DNA from: Arthrobacter rhizophilus
Lineage (GTDB): Bacteria; Actinomycetota; Actinomycetes; Actinomycetales; Micrococcaceae
Direction: 5' to 3'
Assembly: GCF_026241105.1 (NCBI RefSeq)
Contig: NZ_JAPFFT010000020.1
Coordinates: forward strand, 1 to 64,000
Length of the DNA: 64,000 bases
Shown here: piece after piece, positions 51,974-58,935 of the stretch
Layout: every line of letters starts with the position of its first letter
How positions within the stretch are numbered: position 1 is the stretch's first letter
Position numbers and translations under genes: made by a program
The notes under the pieces: generated by a model
Databases searched by the model: none
What the model was told of the DNA's origin: nothing
What the model saw: only the letters and a program-made list of their open reading frames with translations

Positions 51974-53026
51974 ATGACCCGCCCCGGTAGCAGATCCGGT
52001 ACGACGATGAACGACGTCGCTGCCGCTGCCGGTGTTTCCCAGGCCACGGTTTCGCTGGTGCTCAACGACGCCGCGGGAACCAGGTTCTCGGACGAAACCC
52101 GGCGCAAGGTCCATGCTGTCGCCCTTGATCTGGGCTACCGGACCAACGCCCACGCCAAAGTGCTCCGCGACGGCGTTGCCGGGATGATCGGCTTCGTCGG
52201 CGACTTCGTGGCCACCGCGCCTTTCGCCGGCAAGATCATCGAGGGCGCGCAGGCGAGGGCTTGGGAGGCCGGACTGCTGCTCCTGACCGTCAACACGGGC
52301 GGTGACAAGGCCCTCGAGGCCGCTTCGCTGGAGACAATGCTGTCCTACAAAGTCGCCGGGGTGGTCTACGCCGCCATGTACCACCGGGTCCTTGACGTGC
52401 CCGACGTCCTGGCCGAGGTGCCCGCCGTCGTGCTCAATTCGCGCGACCGATCCGGACGCTTTCCCAGCATCGCCCCGCAAGAAGAGCTGGGCGGCTACGC
52501 GGCCACCAAACGACTGCTCGACGCCGGACATCGCCGGATCGCGATGGTCAACATCGGTGACCCGGACGGTGAGCTTCCGGCCGCCGTCGGGCGCCATGCG
52601 GGCTACGTCCGGGCGCTCGAGGAGGCGGGCCTCAACCCCGATTCCGGGCTGCATCGCGCAGGCGACGGGCACGAATCGGGTGGTTTCGACAACGCCCTTG
52701 CGCTCATGACCGGTCCGCAGCCGCCCACGGCCATCTTCTGCGCCAATGACCGCACCGCCTGGGGCGCCTACCAGGCGCTGGCCCAGCTTGGATTGTCCAT
52801 CCCGCACGATGTCTCCCTGGTCGGTTTCGACAATCAGGAAACGCTCGCCCCGCACTTGCGGCCCGGACTGACGACGCTGGAGCTGCCCTTCCTGGAGATG
52901 GGCCGGCGCGCCGTTGAACTGCTGCTGGCCGGCACTGACCGCAACGGCAGAACCGAATACTTTGAATGTCCCCTCGTCGAACGCCATTCCGTGGCCGCGC
53001 CACTGAAATCCACTAGTAGCTACTGA
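51974..53026 (+). CDS. LacI family regulator next to fructokinase
   Basis: 350 residues. Helix-turn-helix TTMNDVAAAAGVSQATVSLVL at 10-30, hinge NAHAKVLRDG near 60, effector domain with RLLDAGHRRIAMVN and VSLVGFDNQETLAPH. It shares the distinctive ATAPFAGKIIEGAQARAWE block with the LacI at 22440. It lies 28 bases upstream of the kinase gene and probably controls it. No operator like that of 17671-17735 is visible in its promoter (51810-51973). Confidence 0.87.
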   Translation: MTRPGSRSGTTMNDVAAAAGVSQATVSLVLNDAAGTRFSDETRRKVHAVALDLGYRTNAHAKVLRDGVAGMIGFVGDFVATAPFAGKIIEGAQARAWEAGLLLLTVNTGGDKALEAASLETMLSYKVAGVVYAAMYHRVLDVPDVLAEVPAVVLNSRDRSGRFPSIAPQEELGGYAATKRLLDAGHRRIAMVNIGDPDGELPAAVGRHAGYVRALEEAGLNPDSGLHRAGDGHESGGFDNALALMTGPQPPTAIFCANDRTAWGAYQALAQLGLSIPHDVSLVGFDNQETLAPHLRPGLTTLELPFLEMGRRAVELLLAGTDRNGRTEYFECPLVERHSVAAPLKSTSSY

Positions 53027-53054
53027 AACTCCCCAACCAAGGAACAGGAAACGC

Positions 53055-53975
53055 ATGAACCACTCGCCCCTTGCGTCCGAGCCGCTCGACGTCGTCGTGG
53101 TCGGCGAAGCGCTCATCGACATCGTTAACTCGCCCGAAGGGCAGACCGAATACCCCGGCGGCTCTCCGGCAAACGTCGCCTACGGCCTCGGGCGGCTCGA
53201 CGTGAAGGCCGGGCTGCTCACCGCCGTCGGGCGCGACTCCCGCGGCGAGGCCATCGCGACGCACCTGGCAAGCGCCGGTGTGGTTGTGCTGCCAGGCTCG
53301 CAATCGCTCGCGAAGACCGCGACGGCGACCGCCGAGATCGCCGCGGACGGTTCGGCCGAATACACCTTCGACATCGAATGGAAACTGGCTCCGGCCGCAC
53401 TCCCTTACGCCCCGAAGGTCCTCCACACGGGCTCGATCGCCACGTTCCTTGAGCCCGGTGCCGGCGTCGTCAGAAACCTCCTGGAGCAGGCGCAAGGCGG
53501 ATGCATTGTCACGTACGACCCCAACATCCGCACGGACCTCCTGGGCAGCCACAATGAGGCGCTCGGCATTTTCGAGGAGCTGGTACCGCTGACCAGCGTC
53601 GTGAAGCTCAGCGACGACGACGCGTTCTGGCTCTACCCGGGCAAGTCCCTGGAGGAGACCGCCAAGCACATCCTGGGCCTCGGAGCGGGGCTCGCCGTGG
53701 TCACGCGAGGTGCCGAAGGCTCCCTGATGGCGACGCCGCACACCCAGCTGACCGTCCCCGCGGTGACCTCGGTGGTGGCGGACACCATCGGCGCCGGCGA
53801 TTCCTACATGTCGGCGTTGATCCTCGGACTGCTGTTGCGCGGTAGCCAGGGACTTGCGCCCACGGTGCTCGAGCGTATTGGACAGACTGCCTCCATGGCC
53901 GCGTCTATTACCGTGGGGCGCCCGGGAGCCAACCCGCCCACGCACCGCGAGCTTCTTGCGGGGATGGCGAGGTAG
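53055..53975 (+). CDS. PfkB family carbohydrate kinase, probably fructokinase
   Basis: 306 residues. PfkB signatures: GEALIDIV near 17, GGSPANVAYGLGRL near 35 and DTIGAGDSYMSALI near 243, where the Asp of GAGDS is the catalytic base. A YPGGSPANVA start is typical of bacterial fructokinases. It phosphorylates fructose to fructose-6-phosphate. With the LacI gene it would complement the fructoside uptake cluster at 17.7-23.5 kb, which lacks a kinase. Confidence 0.85.
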   Translation: MNHSPLASEPLDVVVVGEALIDIVNSPEGQTEYPGGSPANVAYGLGRLDVKAGLLTAVGRDSRGEAIATHLASAGVVVLPGSQSLAKTATATAEIAADGSAEYTFDIEWKLAPAALPYAPKVLHTGSIATFLEPGAGVVRNLLEQAQGGCIVTYDPNIRTDLLGSHNEALGIFEELVPLTSVVKLSDDDAFWLYPGKSLEETAKHILGLGAGLAVVTRGAEGSLMATPHTQLTVPAVTSVVADTIGAGDSYMSALILGLLLRGSQGLAPTVLERIGQTASMAASITVGRPGANPPTHRELLAGMAR

Positions 53976-54049
53976 GCCCGGATTCTTCGACGACGGCGGT
54001 GCGGGGCACCTTGGCGCCGGGCCGCCCGGCTTCCTAGCGGGACGTGATC

Positions 54050-54958
54050 CTAGCGGGAGCGGCGCCGCGTGAGCCCGACGCCGACCAGGCAGATCACGCC
54101 GCCCACCAGGCCCCAGATGGTGGGGATCTCGTTGAGCACCGCCCAGGAAATCAGAATGGTGGTGCCCGGAACCAGGTACGTCGTGGCGGCGAGCTTTCCG
54201 GCCTCGATGAGGGAGAGGGCATATGCCCACGTGGTGAAAGCGATGGCCGTCGGGAAGATCCCCAGGTACACCAGTCCAAGCGTGGCCGGAAGGGGAGCGG
54301 CCTGCACCTCGGTCACCAGTTGACCAGCCCACGGCAGGCAGCAGATGGCGCCCACCATGATGCCGAACCACGTGGCCTGGGCCGCGGAGAACGTCCGCAG
54401 CACGGGCTTCTGGACAATCACGCTCACCGCGGCGAGCACAGCGGCGAGGAGGCACAACAGCACCCCGGCGACGTCCGCCGTCGAGCGCTGTCCCGAACCG
54501 AGCGCGATCAGCGCAACCCCGCTGAACGCCACGAGGCTGCCGATGATCAGCCAGCGCGGAAAGCCTTCTTTCAGGATGAAGCCGGCGAGGACGGCGATCA
54601 GGATGGGGGAGACGTTGATGAGCATCGCGCTGGTTCCGGCGTCCAGCATGTGCTCGGCGGCGTTCAGGGCCAGGTTGTAACCCGCGAACCACATGACGCC
54701 GTAGGACAGGATGGGCCACCATTCGCGGCCCTTCGGCCAGCGCTTGAGCCTGGGCAAGGCGACAATGCCGAGCGCGACGGCGGCAACCGCCAGCCGTCCG
54801 AGCGTCAAGGAGCCGGGGGAGAAGCTAGGGCCCACGGCGCGGATGCCTACGAAGGCGGACGCCCAAAGGACAACGGTGACGACGACGGCGGCAATGCCGA
54901 GCTTACTGATGGTCCGGGAGTTGGTGGTCGCCGGAGAGGTTGGGGTGCTTGTGGCCAT
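54050..54958 (-). CDS. EamA/DMT family transporter
   Basis: 302 residues with ten membrane helices in two EamA repeats (22-150 and 165-295). The N-terminus WASAFVGIRAVGPSFSPGSL and the second-repeat AWALNEIPTIWGLVGGVICL-type sequence fit the 10-TMS drug/metabolite exporters. Substrate unknown, perhaps amino acids or metabolites. It converges with the fructokinase and its promoter lies in the 54959-55246 gap. Confidence 0.85.
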   Translation of the reverse strand: MATSTPTSPATTNSRTISKLGIAAVVVTVVLWASAFVGIRAVGPSFSPGSLTLGRLAVAAVALGIVALPRLKRWPKGREWWPILSYGVMWFAGYNLALNAAEHMLDAGTSAMLINVSPILIAVLAGFILKEGFPRWLIIGSLVAFSGVALIALGSGQRSTADVAGVLLCLLAAVLAAVSVIVQKPVLRTFSAAQATWFGIMVGAICCLPWAGQLVTEVQAAPLPATLGLVYLGIFPTAIAFTTWAYALSLIEAGKLAATTYLVPGTTILISWAVLNEIPTIWGLVGGVICLVGVGLTRRRSR

Positions 54959-55079
54959 GATGCCAATCTAGTCCGCGAAGGGCGGGACGGACTGGCGGAA
55001 TTCGGACGTCTTGCAGCAAGAAACCGCCAACTCTGACGGAGCGGATTTGAACGCCGGCTTGAGCCCTGGTTTGATTCCG

Positions 55080-55125
55080 GTTTGCGTTCCTGGTTGAGTC
55101 CCGTTTGCGTCCCTGGTTTGAGTCC
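55080..55125. repeat. Near-perfect tandem repeat of about 22 bases before the tRNA cluster
   Basis: GTTTGCGTTCCTGGTTGAGTC at 55080-55100 is followed by a 23-base variant at 55103-55125 with one insertion and one substitution; a weaker third copy (CTGGTTTGATTCC) lies just upstream. It is in the non-coding gap 54959-55246, where I see no gene. Confidence 0.6.
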
Positions 55126-55246
55126 TTCGGACCGCGATTTGGGAATAACCCTGACTATGCTCTAAAGTTTTAGAGTCCAGTTCGGACGAGCGAGAAGCGG
55201 TAAAACACATAGTGTTGTTGACCGTCGCGAATTCGGATTGTTCCAG

Positions 55247-55319
55247 GCCCCCATCGTCTAGCGGCCTAGGACACCGCCCTTTCACGGCGGCGGCACGGGT
55301 TCGAATCCCGTTGGGGGTA
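55247..55319 (+). tRNA. tRNA-Glu (anticodon TTC)
   Basis: 73 bases. The acceptor GCCCCCA pairs with TGGGGGT, the anticodon stem CCGCC/GGCGG encloses CTTTCAC with anticodon TTC, and the T-arm is CGGGTTCGAATCCCG. No CCA is encoded. First of three tRNA genes in the same direction. Confidence 0.93.
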
Positions 55320-55403
55320 CGCAAGGAACTGGTCAAACGGGGCTGAGAAGTCTGGTAGGCTGGAAGCCTTGAAAAAAGCGGTAGAGATACTGCAAACAAG
55401 CAA

Positions 55404-55477
55404 GGCCCTGTAGCGCAGTTGGTTAGCGCGCCGCCCTGTCACGGCGGAGGTCGCGGGTTCAAGTCCCGTCAGGGTCG
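55404..55477 (+). tRNA. tRNA-Asp (anticodon GTC)
   Basis: 74 bases. Acceptor GGCCCTG/CAGGGTC, D-arm AGCGCAGTTGGTTAGCGC, anticodon loop CTGTCAC with GTC, T-arm GCGGGTTCAAGTCCCGT, discriminator G. No encoded CCA. 84 bases after tRNA-Glu. Confidence 0.94.
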
Positions 55478-55527
55478 CTCTGATTGCCGGAAGAAATTCC
55501 GGCAATCATGGTGACATTGTCACCTAA

Positions 55528-55603
55528 GGCTCTGTAGCTCAGTTGGTAGAGCGTTCGACTGAAAATCGAAAGGTCACCGGATCGACGCCGGTCGGAGCCA
55601 CCA
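55528..55603 (+). tRNA. tRNA-Phe (anticodon GAA), CCA encoded
   Basis: 76 bases including CCA at 55601-55603. Acceptor GGCTCTG/CGGAGCC, D-arm AGCTCAGTTGGTAGAGC, anticodon loop CTGAAAA with GAA, T-arm CCGGATCGACGCCGG. The T-loop starts ATCGA instead of TTCGA, a small deviation. It is followed by a terminator at once. Confidence 0.93.
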
Positions 55604-55610
55604 CTGGGAA

Positions 55611-55644
55611 GCACCGGTTCTTCGGAACCGGTGCTTTTCTTCTT
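55611..55644 (+). terminator. Rho-independent terminator of the tRNA cluster
   Basis: GCACCGGTTC and GAACCGGTGC form a 10-bp perfect stem around a TTCG tetraloop (55611-55634), followed by TTTTCTTCTTTT. This is a textbook intrinsic terminator, stronger than others in the window. Confidence 0.95.
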
Positions 55645-55966
55645 TTACCCTGCAGGTAAAAGCCTGGGGTTATTCGGTTTGTGCCTAAAAGCGAACATTT
55701 CCAAGCGTACGGGTCACTTTCGTGCGTACCCGTCGGATTCTGCTCAATCATTCGAATGGACAAACCCTGGACCTCTGGAATCACGCGGCCGGCAACTTAC
55801 GCGACCCGGAGCGATCCAGCAGAATCCGTCGGCATTGGTACCAGTCGGCCCAGCGCCACCGGGAAATCCCGCCCCCGAGCTGAGGTCTTCCTCTTTGTAT
55901 TCCCCTTTGTCTCCGCCTTGTCACACGCAAGCGCTAGGGTGGTACTCAACAGAAGGGGAGGGCTAC
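55645..55966 (+). other. Leader region of the Asp23 operon; no gene recognised
   Basis: About 320 bases between the tRNA terminator and the Asp23 start. Open frames cross it but none has a ribosome site or protein-like pattern. The promoter of the operon should lie here; TTGTCA, 17 bases, then GGTACT, just upstream of AGAAGGGGAGG, is one weak candidate. Confidence 0.4.
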
Positions 55967-56440
55967 ATGGAACAGCAGGAAAGCTTCACCGCGCCTGAAC
56001 CGGAAGCCATTGGGGCTCCGGTTTCCGAGGATCGGGAAACGGTGGCAGCAAGCGGCCGCACAGTGATCTCGGATTCCGCTGTCGCCAAGGTCGCTGGCAT
56101 TGCCGCGAGGGCGGTTCCGGGTGTCTACTCCTTGGGCTCGGCCCCTTCACGCGCGCTTGGAGCCATCCGCGACGCCGTCGGTAGCCAGGACCATGCTGCG
56201 GGCGTCCGCGCCGAGGTCGGCGAAACCCAGGTGGCCGTGGACATCAACCTGGTGGCCATTTATGGGTACCCATTGCATAATGTCGCCAACCAGGTTCGCG
56301 CGGCCGTTTACGCGGCGGTCGAATCGTTGGTGGGACTGGAAGTCATTGAGGTCAACGTCGAGATTAACGATGTCTACGTCGCCCCACCTGTTAAGGCTGG
56401 AACAAAGAGCGCATTATCGGAAAGGGAGCCACTCCAGTGA
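55967..56440 (+). CDS. Asp23/Gls24 family envelope stress protein
   Basis: 157 residues from ATG 55967, with AAGGGGAGG eight bases upstream. The Asp23 domain (about 26-140) starts GRTVISDSAVAKVAGIAARAVPGVYSLG and holds VAVDINLVAIYGYPLHNVANQVRAAV and VIEVNVEINDVYV (quoted in parts of the family pattern). The protein polymerises on the membrane in Staphylococcus and helps envelope homeostasis. It heads a five-gene set in which every junction is a 4-bp overlap. Confidence 0.9.
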   Translation: MEQQESFTAPEPEAIGAPVSEDRETVAASGRTVISDSAVAKVAGIAARAVPGVYSLGSAPSRALGAIRDAVGSQDHAAGVRAEVGETQVAVDINLVAIYGYPLHNVANQVRAAVYAAVESLVGLEVIEVNVEINDVYVAPPVKAGTKSALSEREPLQ

Positions 56441-56628
56441 ACATGACTGTTGTCGGGATCGGGATCGGCGCCTTCGTGGCGTTCATGGCTTTCCAGTTCG
56501 GGCTATGGGGTTTTGTCATTGCCCTTCTCTTCATGGGCATCGGCGCACTTCTGGGCCGCGCCGCGGACGGAAAACTTGACCTGCGCAGCGTGCTGGACGC
56601 CCTCACCGGCCGGCGCTCATCGTCATGA
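56437..56628 (+). CDS. DUF2273 small membrane protein
   Basis: 63 residues from GTG 56437 (ATG 56443 also possible). Two membrane helices, TVVGIGIGAFVAFMAFQFGL and WGFVIALLFMGIGALLG, then a basic Asp/Arg-rich tail DGKLDLRSVLDALTGRR. DUF2273 proteins sit with Asp23 and AmaP in Firmicutes and actinobacteria and probably help anchor the Asp23 lattice. GTGA overlap with the preceding gene. Confidence 0.85.
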   Translation: MNMTVVGIGIGAFVAFMAFQFGLWGFVIALLFMGIGALLGRAADGKLDLRSVLDALTGRRSSS

Positions 56629-57008
56629 GCTCCATGGCTGAGGCCGTGCAGCCCGCCATCACGATGGCCGGCCACAACCGGATCAGCACCCAGGCCCTCA
56701 CCACTCTGGCACAGGCGGCCGCTGCAGAGGCGCTGGGTGTCTCGCCACAAGATGTTCGAGTCGAATGGTCAGACGACGACGGCCTTCTGGCGCTCTCTGT
56801 GGCCGCTCCGATCCGTGTGCCCACGCTGACGGAGGTTCTCAGGGATCCGCGGCGGATAGAGGGATTCGGTGGATCGGTTTGGGACCGCGCTGTGGCTGCC
56901 AAGACGGCCATTCTTGAACGCGTCACCGAACTTAGCGGCTCCACCCTGAGCCGGGTGGATATTCGGATCAGCGGCGCACGCATCAGTGAAGGAGCTCGTG
57001 TCCAATGA
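56625..57008 (+). CDS. Divergent Asp23-like protein
   Basis: 127 residues. Pattern NRISTQALTTLAQAAAAEALGV, then VRVEWSDDDGLLALSVAAPI, and AILERVTELSGSTLSRVDIRI matches the alpha/beta layout of Asp23 domains but lacks their conserved GVxGV core. It is likely a second, diverged Asp23 subunit; annotation by sequence alone would be hypothetical. It overlaps both neighbours by 4 bases. Confidence 0.6.
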   Translation: MSSMAEAVQPAITMAGHNRISTQALTTLAQAAAAEALGVSPQDVRVEWSDDDGLLALSVAAPIRVPTLTEVLRDPRRIEGFGGSVWDRAVAAKTAILERVTELSGSTLSRVDIRISGARISEGARVQ

Positions 57009-57700
57009 GCCACCTGCAGACCCCGCACCCACACAGTAGCCATGCGCATGCGGGAGACCCCCAGACGAGCGACGGCCAGCACCCCGGAAACCAGGCGCCA
57101 GAGACCCCGGAGGGCGGCCATCCGATCGATGCAGGACTCCGGCGCATCCTCAAGCGCGAGACACGGTCCTCCCGCGCGGGAATGGCCGGGCTCGCCGCGG
57201 TTTTGGTTATCGCGGCCTGCGTCTATGCCCTCCTCGAATCAGCCTTGCGCGCCATTGGCCAACCACCGTGGCTCATTGACCCGCAGACGGCAGCTGAACG
57301 CCTCATAGCCCTGCCCGAAGGTATTTCGCCCCTGCTGCTCGGCTCCCTTGGCGGCGTCGTAGCAATGGTGGGATTGATCTTCTTCTTGAACGCTGTCCTG
57401 CCCGGCCGGAAGTCCCGGCACTTGCTTGAGGATCCCCGGGCCGGCGTGGTTGTGGACGACGAGGTCATCGCTTCCGCGCTCGCCAGGGCCGCCCGAACAG
57501 CAGCGAATGTCACCCAGGAGCAAGTCATGGTGGTTGTTTCGCAGCGGCAAGTGGTAGTCAACGTCCGGCCCACCTCCGGGGTGCCCGTGCCCGAGGAACG
57601 GATCCTTGCCGCCGTCGAAAGTGAACTCCAGAAAATGGCGCCTTCGCCCATGCCGGCCGTCCGCGTCAACGTGGCTACATCCGGGGTGATCGGCGCATGA
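57005..57700 (+). CDS. DUF6286-type membrane protein of the Asp23 operon
   Basis: 231 residues. A His/Pro-rich disordered N-terminus (1-45), a helix-forming RRILKRETRSSRAG, two membrane helices (60-81 and 110-132), and a C-terminal domain DEVIASALARAARTAANV...VVVSQRQVVVNVRPTSG that again resembles Asp23-like alpha/beta units. It probably anchors or extends the Asp23 layer. ATGA overlaps on both sides. Confidence 0.7.
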   Translation: MSHLQTPHPHSSHAHAGDPQTSDGQHPGNQAPETPEGGHPIDAGLRRILKRETRSSRAGMAGLAAVLVIAACVYALLESALRAIGQPPWLIDPQTAAERLIALPEGISPLLLGSLGGVVAMVGLIFFLNAVLPGRKSRHLLEDPRAGVVVDDEVIASALARAARTAANVTQEQVMVVVSQRQVVVNVRPTSGVPVPEERILAAVESELQKMAPSPMPAVRVNVATSGVIGA

Positions 57701-58308
57701 ACGGAACCCCACACGTCCTTAACCGCATATTGATCGGCATCCTTGGCCTCAAGCTGTTGGCCATCGGCATTCTCTTTGTGCTGCTAGCCACCGTTCCCGC
57801 GGTGGCGAGTTGGTGGCGTAGCTGGTCCACGGGAGTCTGGGAACATGCCAAGTTCCTCTCGGAGCAGACCCGGATTCCGGGCCGTGAAGAAAGTTGGCTC
57901 TGGGTTGCGGCCCTCGTGGTGCTGATCGTGCTGATCGTGCTGATGGTGGCATGGGTATCACAGCAAGGCAAAGGTCGCGCCAACCTCATCGTGTCGGACT
58001 ACGACGACCGCCGAACCCCCGGCGATGTCCGCATCGGCGGCAATTTGGCCGAGCAAGCGCTGAGGGCGGCACTCGCCGATCGTCCGGATCTTGCGGGCGT
58101 CACGGTGGCTACCTATGAGGTCAGGGGTCGTCCGGGCCTTCGGATCCGGGTCCAGCCCCGTCAAGGCGTATCCCCGCATACACTCGCTGCGGACGTTTCC
58201 CGGCTTGTGGAGGCCCTGGATGTGGTGGTGGGACGCAGGACCCCCGTGTTGATTCATATTGGGGCTGGCGCGAGGGCCAGGTTCAGCAAGGCCGAGCGCG
58301 TCCGTTAG
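57697..58308 (+). CDS. AmaP-like alkaline shock membrane anchor protein
   Basis: 203 residues. Two membrane helices (10-38 and 66-88) enclose an extracytoplasmic segment, followed by a cytoplasmic domain with EQALRAALADRPDLAGVTVATYEVRGRPGLRIRV (quoted as the AmaP-type pattern) ending in HIGAGARARFSKAERVR. In Staphylococcus AmaP fixes Asp23 to the membrane. It is the last gene of the operon. The gap to the LEA-like gene is 200 bases. Confidence 0.75.
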   Translation: MNGTPHVLNRILIGILGLKLLAIGILFVLLATVPAVASWWRSWSTGVWEHAKFLSEQTRIPGREESWLWVAALVVLIVLIVLMVAWVSQQGKGRANLIVSDYDDRRTPGDVRIGGNLAEQALRAALADRPDLAGVTVATYEVRGRPGLRIRVQPRQGVSPHTLAADVSRLVEALDVVVGRRTPVLIHIGAGARARFSKAERVR

Positions 58309-58508
58309 GCCCGAAGGTACGGTCATTGTTAACCGCGCCGCAATGTTCCTGCCCGGGCTTTGTGTTGCGGAGGTTTGCGCGGGGCCATAGTTTGAACGGT
58401 AGAGGGGGAACTCTTCCCTTTGGTTGGGCTTGCCCGGCCGGCACCGGACCCTGTGTCCGAGTCAAGCCGATGGACCAGAACATGTGGACCAGGAACAAGG
58501 AGAAAACC

Positions 58509-58814
58509 ATGAGCGAAGAAGTCAACGACATCAAGAAGACCGCTGAAGCTGCGGCGGAACAGGCCAAGCATGTTGCTGGTGAAGCCGTCGAGAATGCGAA
58601 GGAATTCGCTGGCGACGCAGCAGAGAACGTGAAGGAATTCGCCGGCGATGCCGCGGAGAACGTGAAGGAATTCTTCTCGGGTGACGTGGCCGAGAACGCC
58701 AAGGAACTCGCGGGGGATGTCGCCGGGAACGCCAAGGAGATCGCCGGAGACGTGGCCGAGAACGTCAAGGGCCTCGGCTCCAAGATCGCTGGCTTCTTCA
58801 AGGGTGGCAAGTAG
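58509..58814 (+). CDS. LEA-like 11-mer repeat protein
   Basis: 101 residues from ATG 58509 with AAGGAG six bases upstream. Residues 20-95 are six tandem 11/12-residue units of the form AENVKEFAGDA, predicted to form a long amphipathic helix as in LEA group 3 and apolipoprotein-like proteins. Such proteins protect membranes or proteins in desiccation or osmotic stress. The tail GSKIAGFFKGGK is basic. Placed after the Asp23 operon, with its own gap for a promoter, it fits a general-stress role. Confidence 0.8.
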   Translation: MSEEVNDIKKTAEAAAEQAKHVAGEAVENAKEFAGDAAENVKEFAGDAAENVKEFFSGDVAENAKELAGDVAGNAKEIAGDVAENVKGLGSKIAGFFKGGK

Positions 58815-58861
58815 GCTCGAGCCCGCGATAGGGGCGCCTTCCTGACCCTTTTTGCCCACAG

Positions 58862-58903
58862 AACGGGGCCGACACGCAGCAAACTCTGCGTGTCGGCCCC
58901 GTT
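58862..58903. terminator. 18-bp perfect hairpin nested in a longer inverted repeat
   Basis: AACGGGGCCGACACGCAG pairs exactly with 58886-58903 across a 6-base loop, and an outer pair CCTTCCTGACC (58837-58847) / GGTCAGGAAGG (58918-58928) encloses it. It separates the converging LEA-like and alpha-glucosidase genes. Confidence 0.85.
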
Positions 58904-58935
58904 TTCGCGCCAAAGAAGGTCAGGAAGGGCAGCCC

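Noticed and set aside
53013..54722. Minus-strand 569-aa ORF covering the fructokinase and part of the EamA gene
   Set aside because: It runs through two well-supported genes in the wrong frame or strand and has no start signal.
54968..55399. Minus-strand ORFs across the tRNA genes (54968-55399, 55266-55505, 55539-55784)
   Set aside because: They contain peptides such as NGIRTRAAAVKG and VDPVTFRFSVE, which are translations of tRNA-Glu and tRNA-Phe, a known annotation artefact.
55247..55644. tRNA cluster as an integration hotspot
   Set aside because: No duplicated 3' tRNA end or integrase is found downstream; the following genes are the core Asp23 operon.
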